Shown: positions 1 to 11,411, numbered from the stretch's first letter. The stretch: DNA of 64,000 nt from Micromonospora marina (GCF_900091565.1 NZ_FMCV01000004.1:186001-250000), one strand, 5' to 3'. The notes: generated by a model from the letters alone, not told the origin. Numbers and translations: made by a program.

Positions 1-703
1 CGTAGTCGGCGAACTGGATGTCGTGCTCCTGTAGCCGCTTCCAGAGATCGAAGTCCCTCCGGCGCAGCGGGGTGGCTGTGTGGGCCGGCACGTGGGAGAT
101 GTTCGCGGGCATGGCACCCGCGGCGACGACGACTGTCTTCCAGGGATGGCGCCGAGCCCATGCGAGGTGTTTACGGACCAAGGGTTCGGCGCTGGTGAGG
201 TCCCGGTCGGAGGGCACCTCAGCGACGTCGAGGATGAGGATGCAGTCCTCGGGATGCAGTTCGGTGGCGGACAGAACGTGACTCAGTCGGGCGCCGGTTT
301 CGGCGGCGTCCGGTTCGGTGTGGTCGGCGGGGAGCCGTATGACGCCGCCGTACGGGGCGGCGGCGTCACGGACGTCCGCCAGTTGTGCGGGGGTGTCGTG
401 CAGGTGGGCGACGGGCAGGGCGGGGATCCCCCATCGGTGCAGGTCGTCGGCGATGTCCTGAAGGGGTCGGCGGGTACCGGTGGTGGGCTCCGGGAGGTGA
501 CGCACGTCGACAGCGATGGCCATGTCGCGTGGGATGGATTCCTGCGCGCGCTGGCTGAAGGCGGAGGCGGCCTTGATCGAACCCTGGTCGGACGGTGGCA
601 CGTCGAAGATCGGGAGGATGTGCGGCACCAACTCATCCGCGATGTGGTCGAGGGCCCGGAATTCGGCTTTTCGGCCTTTGAGGATCGGATAGTAGCCCGC
701 CAT
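1..703 (-). CDS. Beta family protein, C-terminus cut by window edge
   Basis: Translating the minus strand from the ATG at 703 gives 234 codons without a stop up to the edge. The protein opens with MAGYYPILKGRKAEFRALDH, the typical start of the Beta family (Pfam Beta_protein, named after a phage protein). Later segments such as ILILDVAEVPSD and DFDLWKRLQEHDIQFADY also read as normal protein. No catalytic residues are established for this family, so no function is proposed. The family usually has about 350 residues, so roughly a third is missing. It is divergent from the nucleotidyltransferase gene at 829. Frame and codon use are clear; the family name is from memory. Confidence 0.75.
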   Translation of the reverse strand, partial: MAGYYPILKGRKAEFRALDHIADELVPHILPIFDVPPSDQGSIKAASAFSQRAQESIPRDMAIAVDVRHLPEPTTGTRRPLQDIADDLHRWGIPALPVAHLHDTPAQLADVRDAAAPYGGVIRLPADHTEPDAAETGARLSHVLSATELHPEDCILILDVAEVPSDRDLTSAEPLVRKHLAWARRHPWKTVVVAAGAMPANISHVPAHTATPLRRRDFDLWKRLQEHDIQFADY

Positions 704-828
704 TGCATCGCCCCACACGATTTGACGACAGTCACTTGTATCGATGTTCCACGTTCTGTGTCCGATCGACAACCTTCCGTGTCAATGCGGGCGGGCGTGG
801 GCGTTGCCGGGCTGGCAGGATCGGCGGG

Positions 829-1848
829 ATGCGGGTTGGTGCGGCGCGGACGGTGGCGGTCGGGTGGGTGCGGGAGCGGATGCGCGTCGATCCGTCGATC
901 GAGGGGGCGTTGTTCAGCGGGTCGACTGTGGGGTTGCCGGACGAGGCGGTGCTGCCGGTGTGGTCGGACGTGGACGTGTTGCTGGTGCGCCGGGAGCCCG
1001 GTGTGAAGGTGGGCAAGTTCGTGCACCGGGGGGTGCTGCTGGAGGTCAGCACTGTCACGTGGGAGGAGTTGGGCGGCCCGGAGGACGTGCTGGGGTCGTG
1101 GGTGTTCGCGCCGATGTTCCGTACCGATGGGGTGATCGCGGATCCGTCGGGCCGGCTGGCCGCGGTGCGCGAGCGGGTGGCGGCGGGGTTCGCGGATCCG
1201 GTGTGGGTGCGGGCGCGGTGCGCGGGGGTGCGGCGGCGGATCGAGGCCGGGTTGCGGGCGGTCGGCGGTTCGGCGCCGGTGGCGGAGCAGGTGCTGGCGT
1301 GGGTGTTTCCGACGTCGTTGCTGGCGGTGTGGCCGGCGGTGGCGGGTCTGGTGGATCCGACGGTGCGGCGGCGGTACGTGCGGGCGGAGCGGGTGTTGTC
1401 GCGGTTCGGGTTGGCGGATCGGTACGCGGGGTTGCTGGACACGCTCGACGGCGGCGGGGCGGGCGTGGACGCGGCGCGGGTGCGGGAGCATCTGGCCGGG
1501 TTGGCGGTGCTGTTCGACGAGGTGTCTCGGTTGCCGCGGGAGGGGTTCGCGTTCGGGGCGGACCTGAGCGCCGCGGGGCGTCCGGTGGTGTTCGACGGTG
1601 CGGCTGAGCTGGTCGGGGCGGGCCGGCATCGGGAGGCGATGTTCTGGGTGTTGGTGACGTACGCGCGGTGTCTTGTGGTGTCGGGTGCGGTGGCGCCGGA
1701 GCGGGAGCGGGCGTTCGGGGCGGTGCTGGCGGATCTGGGTGTGGCGTCGTCTGCGGATCGGCGGCGGCGGGCGGACGGTTTGCTGGCGGCGTTGCCGGAG
1801 TGGCAGGCGGTGGTGGATGCGGTGGCGGCGGAGGCTGTGGCAGGCTGA
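829..1848 (+). CDS. Nucleotidyltransferase-fold protein
   Basis: A 339-residue protein. The N-terminal region (about residues 20-55) holds GSTVGLPDEAVLPVWSDVDV, the GS...DxD signature of the polymerase-beta-like nucleotidyltransferase fold that binds metal and NTP. The rest is helical and alanine/arginine-rich and resembles the C-terminal half of antibiotic- or tRNA-type nucleotidyltransferases, but the substrate cannot be read from it. I chose ATG 829 because the reading frame upstream to 703 encodes unlikely sequence. It lies 94 bp before folD on the same strand and 125 bp from the divergent Beta family gene. A role in antibiotic adenylylation or in a toxin-antitoxin pair is possible but not shown. 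Confidence 0.7.
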   Translation: MRVGAARTVAVGWVRERMRVDPSIEGALFSGSTVGLPDEAVLPVWSDVDVLLVRREPGVKVGKFVHRGVLLEVSTVTWEELGGPEDVLGSWVFAPMFRTDGVIADPSGRLAAVRERVAAGFADPVWVRARCAGVRRRIEAGLRAVGGSAPVAEQVLAWVFPTSLLAVWPAVAGLVDPTVRRRYVRAERVLSRFGLADRYAGLLDTLDGGGAGVDAARVREHLAGLAVLFDEVSRLPREGFAFGADLSAAGRPVVFDGAAELVGAGRHREAMFWVLVTYARCLVVSGAVAPERERAFGAVLADLGVASSADRRRRADGLLAALPEWQAVVDAVAAEAVAG

Positions 1849-1941
1849 GGGGGAACGCGACTGGCGGCACGGGGATGGGTGAACCATCAGGGAGCTCGTC
1901 GTGGGGGTCGACCGCCTGGGCCTCCGCGGGCGAGGTGTCGT

Positions 1942-2808
1942 ATGTCTTCTGCACGGTTGTTGCCGGGTGCGCCGGTGGCGGAGCAGGTGTTGTCGGAGGT
2001 CGCCGCGTCGGTGGTCCAGTTGCGTGCGGCGGGGGTGACGCCGGCGTTGGCGACGGTGCTGGTGGGTGACGACGACGCGAGCGCGGGTTATATCCGGATC
2101 AAGCAGCGGCAGGCGGCGGAGCTGGGTTTCGTGTCGCCGCACGTGCATCTGCCGGCGTCGGCGTCGCAGGCGGATCTGCATGCGGTGCTGGCGGATCTCA
2201 ACGCGGACAAGTCGGTGCACGGGGTGCTGGTGCAGTATCCGGTTCCGGGTCACCTGGACTACGACCGGGCGTTGGCGGAGCTGGATCCGGACAAGGACGT
2301 GGACGGGATGCATCCGGTGAACATGGGCCGGCTGGCGTTGGGGTTGCCGGGTCCGTTGCCGTGTACGCCGGCGGGGATCGAGGCGTTGCTGGCGTTTCAC
2401 GGTGTGCCGGTGGCGGGCCGGGAGGTGGTGATCCTGGGCCGGGGTGCGACGTTGGGGCGGCCGCTGGCGATGTTGCTGGCGCAGAAGCGGCCGACGGCGA
2501 ACGCGGCGGTGACCGTGGTGCACACGGGGGTGGCGGACTGGCCGCGGTACACGCGGCGGGCGGAGATCCTGGTGGCGGCGGCGGGGGTGCCGGGGATCGT
2601 GCGGCCGGAGCATGTGCGTCCGGGTGCCGTGGTGGTCGGTGGTGGGGTGCGGTACGAGGGGCGGCGGTTGCTGCCGGATGTGGACGAGTCGTGCGCGCAG
2701 GTGGCGGGTGCGATCACGCCGCGTGTGGGTGGGGTGGGTCCGACGACGGTAGCGATGTTGTTCCGCAACGCGGTGCGGGCGGCGTGGCGGCAGTGCGGTC
2801 TGGCTTGA
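1942..2808 (+). CDS. folD: Bifunctional methylenetetrahydrofolate dehydrogenase/cyclohydrolase FolD
   Basis: A 288-residue cytosolic enzyme that interconverts 5,10-methylene-THF, methenyl-THF and 10-formyl-THF using NADP(H). The substrate site carries the Tyr and Lys of SAGYIRIK; HGVLVQYPVPGHL and PDKDVDGMHPVNMGRL are the second FolD signature; VILGRGATLGRPLAMLL is the nucleotide-binding loop, with R where many FolD proteins have S. Length matches the family (about 285). The reading frame continues upstream to 1879, but ATG 1942 gives the normal FolD N-terminus. It serves the one-carbon pool that the glycine cleavage genes at 8.5 and 18.8 kb also feed. Its 3' end is 3 bp from the convergent EEP gene. 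Confidence 0.95.
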   Translation: MSSARLLPGAPVAEQVLSEVAASVVQLRAAGVTPALATVLVGDDDASAGYIRIKQRQAAELGFVSPHVHLPASASQADLHAVLADLNADKSVHGVLVQYPVPGHLDYDRALAELDPDKDVDGMHPVNMGRLALGLPGPLPCTPAGIEALLAFHGVPVAGREVVILGRGATLGRPLAMLLAQKRPTANAAVTVVHTGVADWPRYTRRAEILVAAAGVPGIVRPEHVRPGAVVVGGGVRYEGRRLLPDVDESCAQVAGAITPRVGGVGPTTVAMLFRNAVRAAWRQCGLA

Positions 2809-2811
2809 GTG

Positions 2812-3591
2812 TCAGCCGAGGTCGACGACGAGGGGCCGGTGGTCGGAGATGGTGGCCAGTGGCGTGTGTACGGCGGTGACGGGTGGTAGCTGGTCGAGTG
2901 CGTGGCGGTCGGCGAGGATGTGGTCGAGTTGGAGGCGGGGTTGCCCGGCCGGGTAGGTGGGGCGCCGCGCGAGGGGTTGCCAGCGGGTGAGTGCGGCGGC
3001 GGGTCCGGCGGGCAGGTTGAGGTCGCCGAGCAGGATCCGGGGTGCGGGCAGGGTGCGCAGGACGCGGACGACGCGGCGTAGTTGCCAGATGTTCCAGCCG
3101 GGGACGAAGGACAGGTGGGTGGCGGCGACGGTGAGGGGGCCGTGGGGGGTGTCGAGGACGGCGGCGAGCACGACGCGGGGTTCGTCGCGGAGCAGGACGA
3201 GTCCGCCGCCGGGGCCGGGTGCGTAGATGGGTGAGCGGACGGGGGCGGCGCGCAGGCGGGTGACCTGCCAGGAGCGAACGGGGTGGCGGCTGATCAGGCC
3301 GATGCCGTAGAGGGGTTCGCCGTGGCCGTCGTCGTCGTGGGTGAGGGGGCGGAACTGTTCGCCGGGGGTGCCGACGACGGCGGCGGCGAAGCGGTGGTGG
3401 TCGGCGTGCAGGGCGCGGGCGGCCACTGCGGTGAGGTCGAGTTTGCCGCTGCGGGTCTGGTCTCGGTCGACTTCCTGGAGGGCGAGGATGTCGGCGTCGA
3501 GGTCGGTGACGGCGGCGCTGAGCCGGTCGGGGTCGACGAGTCCGTCGGTGAGGGATCGGCCGTGCAGCAGGTTGAAGGTGGCCAGGCGCAC
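2812..3591 (-). CDS. Endonuclease/exonuclease/phosphatase family hydrolase
   Basis: A 259-residue member of the EEP superfamily (DNase I / exonuclease III fold). The expected metal and catalytic motifs appear in order: TFNLLHGR near residue 5 (Asn), ILALQEVD near 35 (Glu), ATHLSF near 160, GDLNLPAG near 187 (Asp/Asn), LDHILAD near 222, and terminal SDHRPLVVDL (Asp-His pair). No signal peptide, so probably cytosolic. The substrate (DNA, phospholipid or phosphate ester) cannot be deduced. It is convergent with folD, and its start is 175 bp from the divergent TauE gene. Confidence 0.85.
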   Translation of the reverse strand: MRLATFNLLHGRSLTDGLVDPDRLSAAVTDLDADILALQEVDRDQTRSGKLDLTAVAARALHADHHRFAAAVVGTPGEQFRPLTHDDDGHGEPLYGIGLISRHPVRSWQVTRLRAAPVRSPIYAPGPGGGLVLLRDEPRVVLAAVLDTPHGPLTVAATHLSFVPGWNIWQLRRVVRVLRTLPAPRILLGDLNLPAGPAAALTRWQPLARRPTYPAGQPRLQLDHILADRHALDQLPPVTAVHTPLATISDHRPLVVDLG

Positions 3592-3626
3592 CTGGACACC
3601 CTACGTCGTCGTGGGAGTCTTGCCGG

Positions 3627-3713
3627 GTGCTGAGACTGTTGTGCTGTTCGATGCTGGTGTTCGTGGCGGTGGGGTCGGTCGGGGTGTGGTTGCGGCGTCG
3701 CCGGGGGCGGTGA
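3627..3713 (+). CDS. Possible 28-residue membrane miniprotein
   Basis: A short GTG-initiated frame in the gap between the EEP gene and the TauE exporter. It encodes one hydrophobic stretch (LVFVAVGSVGVWL) followed by the basic tail RRRRGR, a positive-inside arrangement typical of small single-span membrane proteins. GGGAG at 3612-3616 sits 10 nt upstream as a passable ribosome binding site. At this GC content short open frames arise by chance, and no family is recognised, so this is only a candidate. Confidence 0.25.
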   Translation: MLRLLCCSMLVFVAVGSVGVWLRRRRGR

Positions 3714-3765
3714 GGCTGGCCACAGGTGGTCTCGTCGCTGGTGGCGGCGTGGGCAGAATGCGGCG

Positions 3766-4539
3766 GTGGATGCCCTGTCGTTGACGACGTTGCTGACCGC
3801 TGCCCTTCTGGCCGGGTGGGTGGACGCGGTGGTGGGTGGCGGCGGTCTGTTGTTGTTGCCGGCGTTGCTGGTGGCGGCGCCGGGTGTGCCGGTGGCGACG
3901 GCGTTGGGCACGAACAAGCTGGCGGCGATCTTCGGTACGTCGACGGCGGCGGTGACGTATGCGCGGCGGACGAAGCTGGACTGGGCGGTGGCGGGGCCGG
4001 CGGCGGGGTTGGCGGTGCTGACGGCGGGGTTGGGTGCGGCGTTGGCGGGTGCGGTGCCGGGTAGCGCGTACCGGCCGGTGGTGCTGGTGGTGCTGGTGGC
4101 GGTGGCGGTGTTCGTGCTGGCGCGGCCGTCGCTGGGTGTGGTGGCGTCGCCGCAGCGGCGGTCGCCGGTGCGGGTGGTGGTGGCGGTGGCGGTGGCCGGT
4201 CTGGGTATCGCTTTGTACGACGGGTTGATCGGGCCTGGTACGGGCACGTTCCTGGTGCTGGCGTTCACTGCGCTTCTGGGTTCGGATTTCGTGCACGCGT
4301 CGGCGATGGCGAAGGTCGTGAACGCGGGTACGAATCTGGGTGCGCTGGTGGTGTTCGGGTTGACCGGGCACGTGTGGTGGGCGCTTGGTGCGGCGATGGC
4401 GGTGTGCAACGTGGCGGGGGCGGCGGTGGGTGCGCGGATGGCGTTGCGGCGGGGTGCCGGGTTCGTGCGGGTGGTGCTGCTGGTGGTGGTGCTGGCGCTG
4501 GTGGCCCGGTTGGGTTACGACCAGTGGATGGCGGGCTGA
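3766..4539 (+). CDS. TauE/SafE family membrane exporter
   Basis: A 257-residue integral membrane protein, nearly all hydrophobic, with about eight predicted spans. The family's two half-repeats show as AGWVDAVVGGGGLLLLPALL near residues 15-35 and IALYDGLIGPGTGTFLVL near 145-165. ALGTNKLAAIFGTSTA near 45-60 is the conserved loop. Members export sulfite, sulfoacetate or other organic anions; the substrate here is unknown. The GTG start at 3766 was chosen because it gives the full first span. The downstream GNAT gene starts at or before the stop, so the two are probably cotranscribed. Confidence 0.85.
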   Translation: MDALSLTTLLTAALLAGWVDAVVGGGGLLLLPALLVAAPGVPVATALGTNKLAAIFGTSTAAVTYARRTKLDWAVAGPAAGLAVLTAGLGAALAGAVPGSAYRPVVLVVLVAVAVFVLARPSLGVVASPQRRSPVRVVVAVAVAGLGIALYDGLIGPGTGTFLVLAFTALLGSDFVHASAMAKVVNAGTNLGALVVFGLTGHVWWALGAAMAVCNVAGAAVGARMALRRGAGFVRVVLLVVVLALVARLGYDQWMAG

Positions 4540-4544
4540 TCGCG

Positions 4545-5327
4545 GTGGCGGTGCGGGCGGAGCACGACCGGGCGGTGCTGGCGGGTCTGCTGGGCCGGGA
4601 TCCGGTGTTGCACGCGTACCAGTTGGGTGATCTGGACGATTTTTTCTGGCCGTACACGTCGTGGTTCCGGCGTGGCGATCAGGTGGTGTTGCTGTATCAC
4701 GGGGTGGAGTTGCCGACGTTGCTGGCGTTCGCGGCGCCGGATCGGGTGCCGGAGTTGGCGGGGTTGCTGGTGGAGGCGGCGCCGGTGTTGCCGGCGCGGA
4801 TGTGGGCGCACCTGTCCCCGGGTCTGGAGGCGGCGCTGGGCCGCTGGTTCGTGGTGTCGGAGGCGGCGGCGCATCACCGGATGGCGTTGACGGAGCCGGG
4901 CCGGTTGGCGACGGTGCCGGTGGTGGGTGAGCCGTTGGGGCCGGCGGACGCGGCGGAGCTTTCCGGGTTGTACGCGGTGGCGTATCCGGGGAACTGGTTC
5001 GACGCGCGGATGCTGGAGACGGGCCAGTACGTGGGGGTGCGGGAGCGTGGCCGGTTGGTGGCGGTGGCGGGGGTGCATGTGTTCTCGCCGCGGTGGCGGG
5101 TGGCGGCGGTGGGGAACGTGACGACGCATCCGCAGGTGCGGGGTCGTGGTCTGGGTGCGGGTGTGGTGGCGGCGTTGTGCGCCCGGCTGCGCGCGTCGGT
5201 GGATCATGTGACGTTGAACGTGCGGGCGGACAACGCGGCGGCGGTGCGGTTGTACGAGCGGCTGGGGTTCTCCCGGGTGGCCGGGTTCACCGAGTGCGCG
5301 TTGACGTCATCGGTCGCGGCTGGGTGA
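4545..5327 (+). CDS. GNAT-family N-acetyltransferase with DUF4081-like N-terminus
   Basis: About 260 residues. The C-terminal half is a GNAT acetyltransferase domain: TTHPQVRGRGLGAGVVAALC holds the acetyl-CoA pyrophosphate loop (Q/R-x-x-G-x-G), and NVRADNAAAVRLYERLGF is the terminal beta-bulge signature. The N-terminal half, containing HAYQLGDLDDFFWPY, matches the DUF4081 region found before GNAT domains in actinobacteria. The acceptor substrate is unknown. The start is uncertain: GTG 4545 follows the TauE stop closely, and GTG 4524 would overlap it by 16 nt. The 3' end overlaps the convergent def gene by 21 bp. Confidence 0.85.
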   Translation: MAVRAEHDRAVLAGLLGRDPVLHAYQLGDLDDFFWPYTSWFRRGDQVVLLYHGVELPTLLAFAAPDRVPELAGLLVEAAPVLPARMWAHLSPGLEAALGRWFVVSEAAAHHRMALTEPGRLATVPVVGEPLGPADAAELSGLYAVAYPGNWFDARMLETGQYVGVRERGRLVAVAGVHVFSPRWRVAAVGNVTTHPQVRGRGLGAGVVAALCARLRASVDHVTLNVRADNAAAVRLYERLGFSRVAGFTECALTSSVAAG

Positions 5328-5816
5328 GTCGAACCGGCCGGCGCGGATCTCGCGCAGGGCCTGTCGGCGGGTGTCGCCGCGCAGGGTGTCGACGTAGAGG
5401 CGTCCGCGCAGGTGGTCGGTTTCGTGTTGCAGGGCGCGGGCGAGGAAGCCGCTGCCGGTGATGGTGAGCGGTTCGCCGTGCTGGTCGTAGCCGTGTGCGG
5501 TGGCGTGCAGCGCGCGGGGGGTCGGGAAGTACAGGCCGGGGATGGACAGGCAGCCTTCCTCGTCGTCCTGGAGTTCGTCGGACACCTCCAGGGTGGGGTT
5601 GACCAGGTGGCCGCGGTGGCCGTCGGCGTCGTAGACGAACACCTGGGTGTTGACGCCGATCTGGGGTGCGGCGACGCCGGCGCGGCCGGGTGCGCCGAGC
5701 AGCGTGTCCATCAGGTCGGTGACGAGGGCGCGCAGTTCGGCGTCGAAGCTGGTGACGGGTTCGCTGGGGGTGCGCAGCACGGGGTCGCCGATGATCCGGA
5801 TGGGGCGCATAGTCAT
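5307..5816 (-). CDS. def: Peptide deformylase
   Basis: A 169-residue metalloenzyme that removes the N-formyl group from nascent proteins at the ribosome exit. All three family motifs are present: GVAAPQ near residues 47-52 (motif I), EGCLS at 87-91 (Cys metal ligand), and QHETDH at 130-135 (both His ligands and the catalytic Glu). Length is normal. Two in-frame ATGs (5816 and 5810) compete; the product differs by two residues. It overlaps the 3' end of the GNAT gene and is divergent from the iminopeptidase gene at 5916. Confidence 0.97.
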   Translation of the reverse strand: MTMRPIRIIGDPVLRTPSEPVTSFDAELRALVTDLMDTLLGAPGRAGVAAPQIGVNTQVFVYDADGHRGHLVNPTLEVSDELQDDEEGCLSIPGLYFPTPRALHATAHGYDQHGEPLTITGSGFLARALQHETDHLRGRLYVDTLRGDTRRQALREIRAGRFDSPSRDR

Positions 5817-5915
5817 GTCCGGAAGGCTATCCGTTGCTTACCGCTCGTGGGTGGACACCCGCCGGGGCGGTGACGCTCGTAGGGTGTGCGGACACCGTCG
5901 CAGGGAGGCCGCCGT

Positions 5916-6863
5916 ATGTATCCGCCGATCGAGCCGTACGCGCACGGCATGCTGGACGTCGGGGACGGGCAGCGCGTGTACTGGGAGACGTGCGGCAACC
6001 CGGACGGGCGGCCGGCGCTGGTGGTGCACGGTGGGCCCGGTTCGGGCGCGGGCGCGTCGTGGCGTCGGCTGTTCGACCCGGCCGCGTACCGGATCGTGTT
6101 GTTCGACCAGCGTGGCTGCGGGCGCAGCACTCCCCCGGCGTCGGATCCGGCGACTGACCTGTCGGTGAACACCACCGGGCATCTGCTGGCCGACATGGAG
6201 GTGCTGCGCGCGTACCTGGGGGTCGACAGGTGGCTGCTGTGCGGCGCGTCGTGGGGGTCGTCGCTGGCGTTGGCGTACGCGCAGCGGCACCCGGGGCGGG
6301 TGAGCGCGCTGGTGCTGTTCAGCGTGGTGGCCAACACCAGCCGGGAGATCGAGTGGGTGACCCGGGACATGGGCCGGGTGTTCCCGCAGGAGTGGGCGCG
6401 GTTCCGGGACGGGGTTCCGGAGGCCGACCGGGACGGTGACCTGTCGGCCGCGTACGGGCGGCTGCTCGACGATGCGGACCCGGCGGTGCGGGACCGGGCG
6501 GCGCGCCACTGGTGCGACTGGGAGGACGTGCACGTGTCGCTCGCCGGCGGGTATGCGCCGGATCCGCGGTTCGCCGATCCGGTGTTCCGGTACGGGTTCG
6601 CCCGGCTGGTGACGCACTATTTCGCGAATCGGGGTTTCCTGCCCGACGGTCAGCTGCTGCGTGATGCGGGCCGGCTGGCGGGCGTTCCGGGGGTGTTGGT
6701 GCAGGGCCGGCTGGATGTCAGCGGCCCGCCGGACATCGCGTGGCTGCTGACCCGGGACTGGCCGGACGCGCGGCTGGAGATCGTGGAGTCCGGCGGTCAC
6801 GGCGGCGGGCACGGTATCGGGGAGCGGGTGGTCGCCGCCCTGGACGCGTTCGCCGTGGCCTGA
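5916..6863 (+). CDS. pip: Proline iminopeptidase
   Basis: A 315-residue alpha/beta hydrolase of peptidase family S33 that releases N-terminal proline. HGGPG at 38-42 forms the oxyanion region, DQRGCGRS at 64-71 is diagnostic of Pip, and CGASWGSSLAL has the nucleophile at Ser112. The last catalytic His is likely in ESGGHGGGHG near 290. The start at ATG 5916 is set by GGGAGG at 5903-5908; the frame runs 30 nt further up but lacks this site. No signal peptide, so cytosolic. Confidence 0.93.
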   Translation: MYPPIEPYAHGMLDVGDGQRVYWETCGNPDGRPALVVHGGPGSGAGASWRRLFDPAAYRIVLFDQRGCGRSTPPASDPATDLSVNTTGHLLADMEVLRAYLGVDRWLLCGASWGSSLALAYAQRHPGRVSALVLFSVVANTSREIEWVTRDMGRVFPQEWARFRDGVPEADRDGDLSAAYGRLLDDADPAVRDRAARHWCDWEDVHVSLAGGYAPDPRFADPVFRYGFARLVTHYFANRGFLPDGQLLRDAGRLAGVPGVLVQGRLDVSGPPDIAWLLTRDWPDARLEIVESGGHGGGHGIGERVVAALDAFAVA

Positions 6864-6902
6864 GCAACCGGAGGCGGGCGGCCGGGGGCGGTGGGCAGCC
6901 CG

Positions 6903-8129
6903 TCAGCCGGCGAGCAGGGCGCGGATCGGGGCGGCCTTGGCGGCTGCTTCGGCGACCTCGGCGGCGGGGTCGCTGTCCCAGGTGATGCCTCCCCCGGCCC
7001 ACAGGTGCAGCAGGTGCGCGTCGGCGGCGGCGGTGCGGATGGTCAGGCCCAGGTCGAGGCGGTCGGGTCCGACCCAGCCGAGCGCGCCCATGCTCGCGCC
7101 GCGGCCGACCGGCTCCAAGGCGGCGACGTGGGTCAGGGCGGCGTGTTTGGGCGCGCCGGTGACCGACCCGCCGGGGCAGACCGCGCGTAGCAGGTCGGCC
7201 AGGCCTAGGCCGTCGGCGGGCGCCGCCGACACGGTGGACTCCGCCTGCCACAGGTCACACCAGCGGCGTACGGTGAACAGTTCTTCGACGCGTACCGAGC
7301 CGGTGCGGGCGACGCGGGCCAGGTCGTTGCGTTCCAGGTCGACGATCATGACGTGTTCGGCGCGTTCCTTGGCCGAGGCGAGCAGGTCCCGGTGTCCGGC
7401 GGGGGTGGCGGGGCGGGTGCCTTTGATGGGGCGGGTGATCAGCCGGCCGTGCTCGACGGCGATGAGGGTTTCCGGGGAGGCGCAGCCGAGCGTCCAGCCG
7501 GGGCCGTGCAGGGTGCCGCCGTAGCGGGCGCCGGGCAGTGCGGCGAGGCGGGCCAGCGCGGGGCGCGGGTCGCCGGTGTAGCGGGCGGCGGCGTGGCCGA
7601 CGACGTTGACCTGGTAGACGTCGCCGCGGGCGATGGCGTCGCGGACCGCGGCGACGGCGGCGGCGTGCGCGCCGGGGGTCCAGCTGTCGCGCCAGCCGCC
7701 GAGCCGCCACGGGGCCGACGCCGGTGGCCGGGGTGCCGCCGGGCGGCCGGTGTGGTGGTAGACGACCACGGCCAGGTCGGGCAGCGCCGGCGCGGGGCTC
7801 GGCGCGCCGGGCGGCACGCCGAGGGTGTAGGCGCCGGCGGCGGCGGACAGGTACAGCGCGGCGCCGCACACTGCGGCGCCGGGGTCGTGGCGGCCGGGGC
7901 GGGCCAGGTCGTCGCGGGTGATGCCGTGTGCGGCGAGGAAGCGTTGTGCCAGGTCGGCGGGGTCGCCGCCGTCGCCGATGCGCCAGTGCAGCCGGGCGGT
8001 CTCGACGAGCCGGCGGCGGCATCCGGGCGGGGCACCCGGTGCATCGACCTCCACCTGTGGGAGCGCTTCCACGACGTCTGGGCCGTGACGGGTCATCCGT
8101 TCAGCCCATTCTGGGTGAACATGACGCAT
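6903..8129 (-). CDS. pabB: Aminodeoxychorismate synthase component I (PabB-like)
   Basis: A 408-residue chorismate-binding enzyme that aminates chorismate for p-aminobenzoate, hence folate, synthesis. PIKGTRPATPAGHRDL near 245-260 has the PIKGT lysine typical of PabB rather than TrpE. ERNDLARVARTGSV, PGGSVTGAPK near 335 and the terminal GGITWDSDPAAEVAE segment complete the chorismate site. No glutaminase domain is fused and no pabA is nearby, so the amidotransferase subunit must lie elsewhere. ATG 8096 is an alternative start, since the first 11 residues are not conserved in my memory of the family. Anthranilate synthase or another chorismate enzyme is less likely. Confidence 0.85.
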   Translation of the reverse strand: MRHVHPEWAERMTRHGPDVVEALPQVEVDAPGAPPGCRRRLVETARLHWRIGDGGDPADLAQRFLAAHGITRDDLARPGRHDPGAAVCGAALYLSAAAGAYTLGVPPGAPSPAPALPDLAVVVYHHTGRPAAPRPPASAPWRLGGWRDSWTPGAHAAAVAAVRDAIARGDVYQVNVVGHAAARYTGDPRPALARLAALPGARYGGTLHGPGWTLGCASPETLIAVEHGRLITRPIKGTRPATPAGHRDLLASAKERAEHVMIVDLERNDLARVARTGSVRVEELFTVRRWCDLWQAESTVSAAPADGLGLADLLRAVCPGGSVTGAPKHAALTHVAALEPVGRGASMGALGWVGPDRLDLGLTIRTAAADAHLLHLWAGGGITWDSDPAAEVAEAAAKAAPIRALLAG

Positions 8130-8169
8130 CCTTGCTCGATGCCGCTCAGTTTTCCTTGGTACTGTGCGT

Positions 8170-8197
8170 CACTGGTCATGTGAACCATGACACAGTG
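8170..8197. promoter_or_regulatory. Imperfect inverted repeat in divergent promoter region
   Basis: CACTGGTCATG at 8170-8180 faces CATGACACAGTG at 8186-8197 with one extra A. It sits between pabB and the divergent DUF5999 gene, 22 bp before that gene's ATG. A bound dimeric regulator is a guess. Confidence 0.25.
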
Positions 8198-8219
8198 CCC
8201 CCACAGTCCGGAGAACCCG

Positions 8220-8420
8220 ATGTGTCAGCACCAGCCCACCTGCCCCTCCGCCGACGCGACCGACCGCGAGGCCGCCCGCGTCCTCGCCTGCTTCCCTGAG
8301 CAAGGCTGGAGCCTGCTCTGCAACGGTGTCATCGTCTTCGAGGACACCGGTGAGCTGCTCCCCGACGGGCGCACCATCGCCCCGCACCGGGGTCCGGCCC
8401 GCCACGCCCTCGTCGCCTGA
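8220..8420 (+). CDS. DUF5999 family small protein
   Basis: A 66-residue actinobacterial protein of unknown function. It starts MCQHQPTCPSADATDREAAR and continues EQGWSLLCNGVIVFEDTGEL, which I recall as the hallmark of DUF5999 proteins from Streptomyces and relatives. The two N-terminal Cys, two His and a third Cys in LLCNG could bind a metal (inference). The ATG at 8220 is preferred over the in-frame ATG at 8187 because the conserved protein begins Met-Cys-Gln-His. It stands alone, divergent from pabB. Confidence 0.8.
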   Translation: MCQHQPTCPSADATDREAARVLACFPEQGWSLLCNGVIVFEDTGELLPDGRTIAPHRGPARHALVA

Positions 8421-8514
8421 GCGATCACGCAGCGTCAGTGAGCGTACGCGCCGGTCAGGACTGGCGCGCACACCGGCCGGGGCGGCGGGAGCCCACCGCC
8501 CCGGCGGCAGCCGC

Positions 8515-11337
<2,823 letters not shown>

Positions 11338-11411
11338 GCGCTGCGCTCCTTGGTGGGGCGAGGTCGACGGGTCGGCCTCCCCCTGAGTCGCGCTGACGCG
11401 CTCCACAGCGC

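Noticed and set aside
80..1006. 308-residue plus-strand frame over the left end
   Set aside because: Antisense to the Beta family gene; Gly/Val/Asp-rich without a motif.
283..2613. 776-residue Pro/Arg/His-rich minus-strand frame
   Set aside because: It runs opposite to folD and the nucleotidyltransferase gene and lacks any domain; the real minus-strand gene at 1-703 is in another frame.
8050..8220. Chromosome dimer resolution (dif) site near the skew switch
   Set aside because: No sequence resembling an actinobacterial dif site was found; the local palindrome is better seen as an operator candidate.
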